Positions 7,749 through 16,373 of a stretch of DNA of 64,000 nt are shown one piece after another. Source of the stretch: Lentisalinibacter salinarum (GTDB lineage: Bacteria; Pseudomonadota; Gammaproteobacteria; Steroidobacterales; Woeseiaceae). Positions within the stretch are counted from its first letter, which is position 1, and the number at the start of each line of letters is the position of its first letter. The notes below the pieces were generated by a model. That model searched no databases and was not told where the DNA came from. It worked only from the letters and a program-made list of their open reading frames with translations. A program made the translations under genes and the position numbers. The DNA is taken from NCBI RefSeq assembly GCF_040706555.1, contig NZ_JAPDRH010000004.1, positions 186,001-250,000 of the forward strand. The letters are read 5' to 3'.

Positions 7749-9677
7749 ATGTGTGGCATTACCGGCATCTTCGATCTGGACGGGCGACGGGGGATTAACC
7801 GGAATCTCCTGGAGGCAATGAACCGATCTCAGGCCCACAGAGGCCCGGACGGTGAAGGCTACCACCTCGAGCCGGGGGTGGGACTAGGCCACCGACGGCT
7901 GTCGATCATCGATCTGGAGGGTGGCCATCAGCCGCTCTTCAACGAGGATGGGAGTGTAGCCGTTACTTACAACGGCGAAATATACAATTTCCTGGAGGTG
8001 CGCAAGGAACTCGAAGCAAAGGGACACGTGTTCAAGACCCGCTGCGACACCGAGATCATCGTCCACGGCTGGGAGGAATGGGGCGAGGCTTGCGTCGAGC
8101 GCTTCAACGGCATGTTCGCTTTCGGTGTGTGGGACCGCAATCGGGACTGCATGTTCCTGGGACGCGACCGCATCGGCATTAAGCCGCTCTACTACGCGGT
8201 TACATCGGACAGCTTTCTGATCTTCGCCACTGAACTGAAGGCACTAATGCTGCACCCGGGGTTTGATCGGACCTTGAGCCAGCAAGCCATTGAGGACTAT
8301 TTCGCTTTCGGCTACGTTCCGGATCCGAAAACGATATTTAAGCGGGGGAACAAACTCCCTCCGGGTCATACGCTTACCGTGCGACGCGGCCAACCGGTAC
8401 CGCAGCCACGACAATACTGGGATGTGGAGTTCTCAACGGACGGACCCGCTGATCCGGATCTACTGGATCGAGAATTGATCGAGCGGCTGAGTGCGAGTAT
8501 TGACCGGCGACTCATCGCGGAAGTGCCGCTCGGCGCTTTCCTGTCCGGTGGCGTCGATTCCAGCGCGGTTGTAGCGCTGATGGCGCAACAGGACAAAGAG
8601 CCCGTGAATACGTGCTCGATATCGTTTGGAGATCCGGCCTACAACGAGAGCCGCTTCGCCGAGCAAGTAGCCCGGCGTTACCACACGCGTCATAAAGTTC
8701 GGCAGGTCGATCCTGCGGATTACTCCCTGCTGGAGGCTCTGCCACGACTCTACGACGAGCCGTTTGCAGACAGCTCCGCTATCCCGACCTACCGCGTGTG
8801 TGAATTGGCCCGCGAGTCCGTGACCGTGGCGCTTTCCGGTGACGGCGGCGATGAGAACTTCCTCGGCTACCGCCGGTATCGTTGGCACGCCTATGAGGAG
8901 CGGGTTCGCCGGCTACTGCCTCAAGCCATACGGGGACCTGTCTTCGGCGCCCTCGGTAGCGTGTACCCGAAAATCGATTGGGCGCCGAAGATTCTGCGCG
9001 CCAAGTCTACGTTGCAGGCCTTGTCCCGAGACAGTCTGGAGGCCTACTTCAGGAGCGTCTCCATTTTTCCCTCCGAGCTTCGTCAACGGCTCTTCTCAGG
9101 GGACTTCACCGGAGAGTTGGAAGGTTACCATGCCCTGGAGGTGTTCCGAAATCACGCCAAGGGGCAGCATTCTCTGGATCCATTGCAGCTCGTCCAATAC
9201 CTCGACTTCAAGACCTATTTGCCCGGGGATATTCTCACAAAGGTGGATAGAGCCAGTATGGCCCACAGTCTGGAAGTGAGGGTGCCGTTGCTGGAGCACC
9301 AACTGGTGGAGTGGATAGCTACGCTACCGACTTCCCAGAAGCTGGCTGGGCGTGAGGGCAAACTCTGCTTCAAGCGTGCACTAAAGCCTCATCTTCCCCA
9401 TGACATCATGTATAGGGAGAAGATGGGATTTGCGGTGCCGATCTCGTCCTGGTTCAGGAAAGAGCTTGCTGAAACACTGAAGGCAACGATCCGAGGCGAC
9501 CGTCTGCGGGATAGCGGGATATTTGACGTGGCCTTTCTTGAACGGATCATGCAAGAACATCAGTCGGGTGCCCGGGAACATTCCGCGATCCTGTGGGCGC
9601 TCTCCATGTTCGACGGGTTTCTCGCGACGCTCGAGTCGCAGCCCGCTGGCGTTCGCGACTTACATCGTAGCGCTTAG
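7749..9677 (+). CDS. XrtA system amidotransferase (asparagine-synthase family, glutaminase intact)
   Basis: A protein of 642 residues with both asparagine synthase domains. The N-terminus MCGITGIF carries the class II glutaminase nucleophile Cys2, followed by HRGPDGEG and YNGEIYNF. The C-terminal ATP-pyrophosphatase domain has LSGGVDSSAVV (PP-loop) and LSGDGGDENFLGY. It matches the exosortase A amidotransferase 1 family (TIGR03108). By family knowledge it uses glutamine-derived ammonia and ATP to amidate a carboxylate, and the target in EPS synthesis is unproved. It is the only one of five family members in this window that keeps Cys2. The gene lies 9 bases after the stp2 gene and 6 bases before the sulfotransferase. 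Confidence 0.92.
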   Translation: MCGITGIFDLDGRRGINRNLLEAMNRSQAHRGPDGEGYHLEPGVGLGHRRLSIIDLEGGHQPLFNEDGSVAVTYNGEIYNFLEVRKELEAKGHVFKTRCDTEIIVHGWEEWGEACVERFNGMFAFGVWDRNRDCMFLGRDRIGIKPLYYAVTSDSFLIFATELKALMLHPGFDRTLSQQAIEDYFAFGYVPDPKTIFKRGNKLPPGHTLTVRRGQPVPQPRQYWDVEFSTDGPADPDLLDRELIERLSASIDRRLIAEVPLGAFLSGGVDSSAVVALMAQQDKEPVNTCSISFGDPAYNESRFAEQVARRYHTRHKVRQVDPADYSLLEALPRLYDEPFADSSAIPTYRVCELARESVTVALSGDGGDENFLGYRRYRWHAYEERVRRLLPQAIRGPVFGALGSVYPKIDWAPKILRAKSTLQALSRDSLEAYFRSVSIFPSELRQRLFSGDFTGELEGYHALEVFRNHAKGQHSLDPLQLVQYLDFKTYLPGDILTKVDRASMAHSLEVRVPLLEHQLVEWIATLPTSQKLAGREGKLCFKRALKPHLPHDIMYREKMGFAVPISSWFRKELAETLKATIRGDRLRDSGIFDVAFLERIMQEHQSGAREHSAILWALSMFDGFLATLESQPAGVRDLHRSA

Positions 9678-9683
9678 CAGACG

Positions 9684-10664
9684 ATGAACGCTCGACTCAT
9701 CCTGCTTTTCGGTCTGCCCCGGTCAGGTACGACCTGGCTGGGGAAGATCTTCGACAGCCATCCGAGGACGCTCTACCGCCATGAGCCGGATAGCGTGGAC
9801 CGCCTGGACCTCCCGCTGCTGATCGAGAGTCTTCCGGCCGATTCGGTCGAGACGCTGCGTGACTATTGTCGCGGGATCAGGTCGAATCGGGCACTTAAGG
9901 TCGTCGGGAAGTCGCCGGTCTTCCGGAAGGACTATCTCGGTTGGCATTCCCTGGCGCGCTACCGATTGGGCGTTGCGCTTTCTCGTGTTGCCAGCCGGGC
10001 TGGCTTTCAGTGGCCAGTTCCGGGTACGCCAACTGCGGCCAATGGAGAGTCCAGTGTCGTATGGAAGTCCATAGAGTCGCTCGGGCGTCTGGGCGCGATC
10101 ATGGGCGTGTTGCCGGACGCCCGTGCATTGCATATAGTCCGGCACCCTTGTGGATTCGTCGCCTCTGTCGAGAGGGGAGAGACGCGCAACAGGTTCGATG
10201 ACAACTCCGGTGCGAGCGAGGACTACCGGCTGCTCGAAATGCTGCTTGAGACCAAGGCAGGGCAGGAATGGGGAGTTTCGATGGCGGACCTCCGCGCCAT
10301 GTATCCGGAAGAGCGTCTGGCATGGCGCTGGGCAGTTTTTAATGACAAGGCAATGGACGAGACGCAGTCGCTGCCGAATGTGATGCGTGTGGCGTACGAG
10401 AGATTGTGTGAATCGCCCATGGAAGTGTCTGCAGAACTTCTGGAGTTTGCGGGCCTGGATTGGTCGCCGCAGGTGGAACGCTTCGTCCAGGCGAGCACGT
10501 CCGGAGCCGGAGAATCCTCCTATTACAGCGTTTTCAAGAATCCACGCCAGGCGGCCTGGAGCTGGGAGCAGACGCTCGAGCAGACACGGATCGAGCGCAT
10601 CATCAGGATTGCCGCCCGGTCCCGTACATGGCAAGGCCTCGGTATTGGCGAACTATCAGGGTAA
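9684..10664 (+). CDS. Sulfotransferase family protein
   Basis: A protein of 326 residues with a 5'-phosphosulfate-binding loop at the N-terminus (GLPRSGTTWLGKIF, residues 10-23). A 3'-phosphate block follows at HIVRHPCGFVASVERG. These are the two PAPS-binding signatures of sulfotransferases. It would move a sulfuryl group from PAPS to a hydroxyl or amine, presumably on an EPS sugar given its place between the XrtA amidotransferase and two glycosyltransferases. No PAPS-synthesis gene is in the window. This is the first of five sulfotransferase-like genes here. Confidence 0.85.
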   Translation: MNARLILLFGLPRSGTTWLGKIFDSHPRTLYRHEPDSVDRLDLPLLIESLPADSVETLRDYCRGIRSNRALKVVGKSPVFRKDYLGWHSLARYRLGVALSRVASRAGFQWPVPGTPTAANGESSVVWKSIESLGRLGAIMGVLPDARALHIVRHPCGFVASVERGETRNRFDDNSGASEDYRLLEMLLETKAGQEWGVSMADLRAMYPEERLAWRWAVFNDKAMDETQSLPNVMRVAYERLCESPMEVSAELLEFAGLDWSPQVERFVQASTSGAGESSYYSVFKNPRQAAWSWEQTLEQTRIERIIRIAARSRTWQGLGIGELSG

Positions 10665-10679
10665 TAGTCCTGAGTACCC

Positions 10680-11858
10680 ATGCGCATCCTGACTTTCTCC
10701 ACCCTGTTCCCGAACCGTGAGATGCCACACCATGGCATATTTGTCGCGGAACGACTCCGACATGTGTTGGAGACTGGTGCGGTGGATGCGGCCGTCCTGG
10801 CCCCGATACCCTGGTTCCCGTTGACCGGTGAGGGATTCGGTCAGTACGGTGCGTTTGCGCGCGTTTCGCCGGAGGAATCATTCGAGGGGTGCGTAGTCGA
10901 TCATCCCAGATACCCGTTGATCCCGAAGCTGGGTATGAGTTCGGCGCCGTTGTTCCTGGCGCTGGCGAGCCTGCTGGCAATTCGTCGGAGATTCGGCGAT
11001 CTCGAGGATTTCGACCTGATCGATGCGCATTACTTCTATCCGGATGGCGTGGCTGCAGTACTTCTTGGCCACTGGTTGAACAAGCCGGTTGTCATCACCG
11101 GTCGCGGTACCGACCTGAATCTGATACCCCAGTACCGGATTCCACTTAAGTGGATACGGTGGGCTTCTGAACGTGCGAACCGGATGGTCACGGTCAGCGA
11201 TGCACTGGCTCACCGATTGGTGGAACTCGGCGCTCCCGCCGATCGGGTTCGGACGCTGCGTAACGGTGTCGACCTCGAGAGATTCCGGCCACTCGAGCGC
11301 GATTCTCTGCGCCGTCGATTAGGGTTCTCAGGTCGGACACTCCTGTCGGTTGGGCTTCTCATCGAACGGAAAGGGCATCACCACGTCATCGAGAGCCTCA
11401 GAGCCCTCAAGGACTGCAATCTCGTGATCGTGGGTACGGGTCCGGAAGAGGGCGAACTCAGGCGGCTCTCGGAACAGCGAGAGGTAAGCGATCGTGTCAC
11501 GTTCACGGGCGGCCTGGACCACCAGACTCTCGCCGAGTACTACAATGCCGCGGATTGTCTCGTTCTCTGCTCGAGTCGAGAGGGGATGCCGAACGTTGTC
11601 CTGGAAAGCCTTGCTTGCGGCACTCCGGTCGCCGGGACGGCCGTGTGGGGAACCCCCGAGGTCCTGAACGCGCCGGAAGCCGGCGTATTGATCCATGAAC
11701 AGTCGGCGGCCGGGGTCGTCAAGGCGGTCAGACGCCTTCTTTCGGCGTATCCGGACCGCGCGGACACTCGGCGCCATGCCGAGAAGTTCAATTGGGACGC
11801 GACGACAGCGGGGCAGCTCGACGTTTTCTCGCAAGCCATCGCCGAGGGCAGGCGGTGA
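10680..11858 (+). CDS. Glycosyltransferase family 4 protein
   Basis: A GT-B enzyme of 392 residues. The N-terminal Rossmann half opens MRILTFSTLFPN and contains DAHYFYPDG and VVITGRGTDLNL. The C-terminal half has LRNGVDLERF, LLSVGLLIERKG and CSSREGMPNVVLESLACG, the last with the two conserved glutamates of group 4 enzymes. It is likely to add a sugar to the lipid-linked repeat unit. The gene is close behind the sulfotransferase. Its stop is overlapped by the GTG start of the next glycosyltransferase (GTGA), so both are probably co-translated. Donor sugar unknown. Confidence 0.88.
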   Translation: MRILTFSTLFPNREMPHHGIFVAERLRHVLETGAVDAAVLAPIPWFPLTGEGFGQYGAFARVSPEESFEGCVVDHPRYPLIPKLGMSSAPLFLALASLLAIRRRFGDLEDFDLIDAHYFYPDGVAAVLLGHWLNKPVVITGRGTDLNLIPQYRIPLKWIRWASERANRMVTVSDALAHRLVELGAPADRVRTLRNGVDLERFRPLERDSLRRRLGFSGRTLLSVGLLIERKGHHHVIESLRALKDCNLVIVGTGPEEGELRRLSEQREVSDRVTFTGGLDHQTLAEYYNAADCLVLCSSREGMPNVVLESLACGTPVAGTAVWGTPEVLNAPEAGVLIHEQSAAGVVKAVRRLLSAYPDRADTRRHAEKFNWDATTAGQLDVFSQAIAEGRR

Positions 11859-13024
11859 AATTGCTCTACCACCACAGGATTGCTTCCAAGGACGGTCAAT
11901 TCGTTCACGTAGAGGAGCTCATTAGTGCGCTCCGCTCACAGGGAGTCGAGGTTGTGATCGTGGGACCACGGGGCACGGGCACTGCGGGTTTCGGAGGGGA
12001 AAACAGGGTCGTAGCCCGGCTCAAGAAGCTACTGCCGGATTTCTGCTATGAACTCCTGGAATTCGGCTACGCGCTCGTCGCATTCGTGAAGCTCGGCAGG
12101 GCCGTGCGACAACATCGCCCCGACGGCATCTACGAGCGCTACAACCTGTTCCAGCCAGCCGGCATATGGATCTCGAAAGTGTATGGTCTGCCACTGCTGT
12201 CCGAGGTCAATGCGCCGCTTGCGGAAGAACGTGCACGGTACAGCGGGCTTGCATTGGTCAAGTTGGCGGCCTGGAGCGAGAGATACGTCTGGAGGAACGC
12301 CGCTGTGGTACTGCCGGTAACGGAGGTTCTGGCAGCGAAAATCCGGGCGGCAGGGGTCCCGCGGGATCGAATTCGCGTGGTGCCGAATGGTGTCAATGCA
12401 CTACGGTACCGTACCCTACCGGATCCCGAGGAGGTGAAGAGGACACTGGGTCTGAGCGGCCGCCAGGTGTTGGGATTTACCGGTTTCATGCGTGAATGGC
12501 ATGGTCTCGAGCGTGTTGTGGAGTTGGTTGCCCGCGATACGTCTGGAAGACGCTGCGCGTTGCTGGTGGGTGACGGGCCGGTGAGGAACTCCCTGGAGAG
12601 ATACGCGGCGCACCTCGGTGTGTCTGATCGGGTACGCATAACCGGCGTTGTCGAGCACGAAAAGGTCTCTGAGTTCGTGGCAGCATTCGACGTCGCGCTA
12701 CAGCCTTCCGTTGTTTCCTATGCCTCGCCATTGAAGCTTTTTGATTACATGGCGCAAGGGAAGGCAATAGTTGCGCCGAACACGGCGAACATCAAAGAAG
12801 TGCTCGACGACGGTGTCAGTGCCAAGTTATTTGCGCCGGAGGACCCACGGGAATTTCTGATTGCCGCGGAGGAGCTTCTGGAGGATCCGGGAGCGAGGGC
12901 GCGACTTGGGGATGCGGCAAGAAAAGTGCTCTGGAGCAAGCCATATACGTGGCAGGAGAATGCCAGGCGTATCCAGCAGTTGATCGAAGCGCTGTTGAAC
13001 GCCACAGCGACGGCCGAGACTTGA
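11855..13024 (+). CDS. Glycosyltransferase family 4 protein
   Basis: A GT-B glycosyltransferase of 389 residues. The start KLLYHHRIASKDGQ with VHVEELISAL, the central VPNGVNALRY, GFTGFMREWHGLE and the late YASPLKLFDYMAQGKAIVAP fit the group 4 fold. The last of these resembles enzymes of the XrtA/TIGR04063-like group in EPS clusters. I start it at the GTG that overlaps the preceding TGA (GTGA); a longer frame upstream is inside the previous gene. It closes the forward left-arm operon and is followed by three reverse-strand genes. Confidence 0.87.
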   Translation: MKLLYHHRIASKDGQFVHVEELISALRSQGVEVVIVGPRGTGTAGFGGENRVVARLKKLLPDFCYELLEFGYALVAFVKLGRAVRQHRPDGIYERYNLFQPAGIWISKVYGLPLLSEVNAPLAEERARYSGLALVKLAAWSERYVWRNAAVVLPVTEVLAAKIRAAGVPRDRIRVVPNGVNALRYRTLPDPEEVKRTLGLSGRQVLGFTGFMREWHGLERVVELVARDTSGRRCALLVGDGPVRNSLERYAAHLGVSDRVRITGVVEHEKVSEFVAAFDVALQPSVVSYASPLKLFDYMAQGKAIVAPNTANIKEVLDDGVSAKLFAPEDPREFLIAAEELLEDPGARARLGDAARKVLWSKPYTWQENARRIQQLIEALLNATATAET

Positions 13025-13037
13025 TCTGCTGGCGAGG

Positions 13038-13889
13038 TTACCGGTCGAGCAACCAGTCCCTTGTGGTTTCGGCCGCCAGAGCGGCGTCCTTCGGATCGGA
13101 AAACGTATGATCTGCCTTCGGCATTCGACGTACAGTAGCCCTCGAAAGGACGGGCGTCCAGGACTCGTCCCCTTTGATCAGATCTTCGAATTCACGCGCG
13201 ACGAAATCTCTTCCGCTCAGTAGAATCAGTATACGCGTCGGCCTCTCCGCCAGGCTTTCTCGGAGTCGATCGGGCAGTGGCAAATTCTCCATTGCGAGTG
13301 CTTCCTCGCCCGTGGTCCTGGTATTGACCGCGCTCCTCAATAGCTGCCAGGCATCTCCCAGAGACCGACCAACGCTGAAGTCGCCCTGTCGTAATTTCCT
13401 CCAAAAGGCAGCGGAGGCTAATCGCTTGATGTAGTAGTGCTTGAGATAGGCCCGGGCCTCGCCATGTTCCGTGTGGACCCACGGGTTCAGAAGCACCAAT
13501 CCGGAGATCCGTGGCTCTCCGGCAGCACAGAAGGCAGATGCAGTGGCGCCGTCGCAGAGTCCCCAGAGGACGACATTGCGGACCGAGGGACAGCGCTCCA
13601 GCAATCCCTCAACGGCGGCAGCGATATCGTCGGATACATTCGTGAATTCCCGTGGCGTCCCCTCTGAATCCCCCATTCCACGATAGTCGAATCGGAGACA
13701 TGGGATGCCCGCGTCCGCGAGAGTACGGGAGAGATGAACAAACTGGCGATGGCTGCCGACTCGGTACTGAGGGCCGCCGACCACGACGACGACGCCGGCA
13801 TCGCAGACGCTGCGTTCCGGCTGCGCGAGGATCCCGACAAGGCGGTCACCATGGCACTCGAAAAGTATCGCGCGTTCGGTGTAGTTCAT
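13038..13889 (-). CDS. Exosortase A system-associated hydrolase 1
   Basis: An alpha/beta hydrolase of 283 residues. The nucleophile elbow is GLCDG, so Cys112 stands where Ser is usual; this is as I recall the XrtA hydrolase 1 family (TIGR03100). Other triad candidates are the Asp of LLSGRDF and the His of KADHTF near the end. FDYRGMGDSEGT is the strand-turn typical of the fold. Substrate unknown; the family always accompanies the acyl carrier protein and hydrolase 2, which suggests acyl or ester chemistry. The ATG overlaps the stop of hydrolase 2 (ATGA), so it is the last gene of a three-gene reverse operon. An upstream in-frame ATG lies inside hydrolase 2 and was not used. Confidence 0.88.
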   Translation of the reverse strand: MNYTERAILFECHGDRLVGILAQPERSVCDAGVVVVVGGPQYRVGSHRQFVHLSRTLADAGIPCLRFDYRGMGDSEGTPREFTNVSDDIAAAVEGLLERCPSVRNVVLWGLCDGATASAFCAAGEPRISGLVLLNPWVHTEHGEARAYLKHYYIKRLASAAFWRKLRQGDFSVGRSLGDAWQLLRSAVNTRTTGEEALAMENLPLPDRLRESLAERPTRILILLSGRDFVAREFEDLIKGDESWTPVLSRATVRRMPKADHTFSDPKDAALAAETTRDWLLDR

Positions 13890-14722
13890 CTGGCGAGCCG
13901 CCGCGTTTGACGTACAGAGGCATCCACCAGGGAGGGGATCGTCTCGATCTCCGTCGTCCGCCAGAATCCGGGTCCGGCTATTTGTTCCGACAGCACATCG
14001 GATCCAGCGTTTGCCCATGTTCGAACTGCCTTTTCCAATGCCGGAGGAGGCGCCGAATTCGCATTCGGAACGACGTTGAGTACGATCAGGGTTGCGTCAT
14101 GGTGGCCGGGAGGGACGAATCGCGCTTCGGCTAGCCCATTGGCAAGGTCCGGATGCAGCGTATAACCGGCAACCGTAACTGGTTTGCCGGCCGAAAGGTC
14201 TGCCTTGAGGGCGGACACGGAGCCTCGGGCTTCCCGCGCGTCCAGCATTTCGGCAGCGGCGCGCAAACGCAGGAACTGGGTAAGATATTGCTCGCCATTG
14301 GTTACCGGTTGCCACATTAACAAGGGCAGAGAATCTTCTTGCTGTTGCAGCCACGCGGACGCGAGCAGGGCGCCCGCCCGCAAGCCCCACAGGACGATGG
14401 GTCCGTTCGAGCGTTGTCGAAGCCACTCACACCAGAACGAGACATCATCTATCCAGCCTGCCCAGGTGGCCTCGCCGGATTCTCCGTCGCTGTCACCGCA
14501 ACCGAACAGGTCGAACCGCAGCACATGCCAACCTTCCTGCGCAAGGGCTCGCGCGGTGAGTGAAGCCATGCGACGGCTCTTGTTCATCTCCTCTGCGAAA
14601 GGGGGCAGAAACAGGATACCCCCACGAGATTCTGTCCGAGGTCGGCTTGCGATCGCGAAACGGCGTCCCCGACCAGTATCGGCAAAAAAGGGATCGCAGA
14701 CAACTTGCTGTGATGTGATCAC
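13886..14722 (-). CDS. Exosortase A system-associated hydrolase 2
   Basis: An alpha/beta hydrolase-like protein of 278 residues. FLPPFAEEMNKSRR near residues 38-51 and FDLFGCGDSDGE are hallmarks of the XrtA hydrolase 2 family (TIGR03101). At the elbow the sequence is LWGLRAGALL, with Arg115 where a Ser or Cys nucleophile is expected. It may therefore not be a classical hydrolase; this is shared by the family as far as I recall. The start is GTG overlapping the acyl carrier protein stop (GTGA). Its role is inferred to be partnership with the acyl carrier protein and with the ligase and decarboxylase found 36 kb away in the right arm. Confidence 0.87.
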   Translation of the reverse strand: MITSQQVVCDPFFADTGRGRRFAIASRPRTESRGGILFLPPFAEEMNKSRRMASLTARALAQEGWHVLRFDLFGCGDSDGESGEATWAGWIDDVSFWCEWLRQRSNGPIVLWGLRAGALLASAWLQQQEDSLPLLMWQPVTNGEQYLTQFLRLRAAAEMLDAREARGSVSALKADLSAGKPVTVAGYTLHPDLANGLAEARFVPPGHHDATLIVLNVVPNANSAPPPALEKAVRTWANAGSDVLSEQIAGPGFWRTTEIETIPSLVDASVRQTRRLAR

Positions 14723-14973
14723 GCCTCTTCGAGTTTGCTTTCCACAAAGCGCACGAGTGAACCCACTGTTTCAAACACAGCGGCATCCAGTTCGTCGTCC
14801 TCCACTGTGATGTCGAAGCGCTCCTCCAGAGACGTGACGACCGTTATCACAGCCATCGAGTCCAGTTCCGGCACCGCCCCGAGCAACTGCGTCTCTCGCG
14901 TGAATTTTGCGCTGCGACCCTGCAAGCTCAACGCCTCGTCCAGCGTGGACAGTACTTCCTGCTCCGCATTCAA
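14719..14973 (-). CDS. Acyl carrier protein, XrtA-associated
   Basis: An 84-residue acyl or peptidyl carrier protein. The phosphopantetheine site is Ser39 in ELDSMAV, followed by the acidic helix II/III region (LEERFDITVEDDEL). I chose a TTG start because GAGGAG lies seven bases upstream of it in good position. The longer reading to an ATG at 15024 adds residues unlike the family. It is the first gene of the reverse operon with hydrolases 2 and 1. In XrtA loci this carrier works with an AMP-forming ligase and a PLP decarboxylase (here at 51.9-53.5 kb), which suggests an activated, decarboxylated amino acid is loaded on it (inference). Confidence 0.85.
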   Translation of the reverse strand: MNAEQEVLSTLDEALSLQGRSAKFTRETQLLGAVPELDSMAVITVVTSLEERFDITVEDDELDAAVFETVGSLVRFVESKLEEA

Positions 14974-15024
14974 CGGCCATCTCCTCTTCAGAACGGCAAT
15001 TATGCCAATTTGATTGCCCGGCAC

Positions 15025-15052
15025 TTGGACAGTTTACGAAATCTGTGATAAT
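15025..15052 (+). promoter_or_regulatory. Putative sigma70 promoter for the downstream glycosyltransferase
   Basis: TTGGAC at 15025-15030 and GATAAT at 15047-15052 are separated by 16 bases, a good -35/-10 pair. It sits in the divergent gap between the acyl carrier protein operon and the glycosyltransferase starting at 15119. Predicted transcription would start near 15059, leaving a leader of about 60 bases with AGGAG at 15107-15111. Confidence 0.5.
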
Positions 15053-15118
15053 CCGCTGTGCTGGAATTCACACTAGATTCAATGCCCTCGCGTCTCGGTA
15101 GGGCCCAGGAGTTTGCTC

Positions 15119-16345
15119 GTGCCACGCGTCCTCATGGTCGCCTATCATTTCCCGCCCCACTCCGGGACCAGTGGCGTGCAAAGAGCGCTTCGTTTCTCGT
15201 CCTACCTGCCGGACTTTGGTTGGGACCCTATCGTACTGACAGCGCATCCCGGCGTCTACGATCATCGTAGCCCCGACTTATTGGCAGAAGTGCGGGACGA
15301 CATGCCAGTGATCAGGGCTCCGGCACTCGATGCGCGCAAGCATCTCGCCATTGCAGGGCGTTATCCGGCAGTCTTCGCGCGACCGGATCGATGGCGCTCG
15401 TGGTGGTGGGGCGCGGTTCCGGCCGGCCTGATCGCCATCAGACGATTCAAGCCCGATGCCATCTGGTCGACCTATCCGATTGCGACGGCACACCGGATTT
15501 CGTGCACCTTGGCCCGACTTACCCGGCTGCCGCTGGTGGCGGATTTTCGGGATCCTATGGCTCAGGAAGGCTATCCAAGCGATCCCGCTACCTGGAGGAG
15601 CTTCGAACGCATCGAACGCCGGACCGTCGGCCTGGCTGCCCGCTCGGTGTTCACCACGCCCGGCGCCAGGGAATCTTATCGGAGGCGTTATCCCGCCCAG
15701 GCGGAGAGGTTCGAAGTCATCGAGAATGGCTACGATGAGAAGGCGTTCGAAGATGCTCCATATTCGGAATCTCCATTGACTCCCCGGAAGATGACGCTGC
15801 TGCACAGCGGCGTCATCTACCCTGCTGAACGAGATCCAAACGAACTCTTCGCCGCGATTGCGATGCTGAAGAAAGAAACCCCGGAGCTGTTTGGCAGGCT
15901 GCTCGTGCGATTCAGAGCATCCATGGCCGACCGGTTGCTGTACGAGTTGGCTGAGCGTTACGACGTAAGCACTGCCGTGGAAATTTGCGGGGCCATGCCT
16001 TATCGCGAAGCGCTCGGCGAAATGCAAGCGGCAGATGGTCTCCTGATTCTGCAGGCCAGCAGCTGCAACGAACAGATTCCTGCAAAATTCTATGAGTACC
16101 TGCGTGCACGTCGCCCACTCATTCTGCTGAGTGACTCTGCGGGCGATACGGCGCATGTAGCGCGCCAGGCCGGCATTGACGATATGGCATCCTTGCACGA
16201 TCGGCACGAGATCTTTTTATTGCTCAAGCGCTTCCTTAACGAAGACAAGCAGTTACTGCCATCGGATGATGCGATAGCGGCCGCCTCTCGTTACGCCCGT
16301 ACGAAAGAACTAGCCTCTGTTCTCGACAAAGCGATCGGCAAATAG
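15119..16345 (+). CDS. Glycosyltransferase (GT-B fold) in XrtA locus
   Basis: A protein of 408 residues. The N-terminus VPRVLMVAYHFPPHSGTSG with VQRALRFSSYLPDFGWDP is typical of GT4-like transferases that open with a YxxPP motif. VIENGYDEKAF, LLHSGVIYPAERDP and IPAKFYEYLRARRPLILL give the C-terminal donor domain. GTG at 15119 was chosen because AGGAG ends seven bases upstream; a TTG six bases earlier is too close to that site. The gene is isolated in orientation, between two reverse operons, and has its own promoter-like sequence. Substrate unknown. Confidence 0.85.
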   Translation: MPRVLMVAYHFPPHSGTSGVQRALRFSSYLPDFGWDPIVLTAHPGVYDHRSPDLLAEVRDDMPVIRAPALDARKHLAIAGRYPAVFARPDRWRSWWWGAVPAGLIAIRRFKPDAIWSTYPIATAHRISCTLARLTRLPLVADFRDPMAQEGYPSDPATWRSFERIERRTVGLAARSVFTTPGARESYRRRYPAQAERFEVIENGYDEKAFEDAPYSESPLTPRKMTLLHSGVIYPAERDPNELFAAIAMLKKETPELFGRLLVRFRASMADRLLYELAERYDVSTAVEICGAMPYREALGEMQAADGLLILQASSCNEQIPAKFYEYLRARRPLILLSDSAGDTAHVARQAGIDDMASLHDRHEIFLLLKRFLNEDKQLLPSDDAIAAASRYARTKELASVLDKAIGK

Positions 16346-16373
16346 GCAAGTCTCGGTTTTAGACTTGCTGCTG

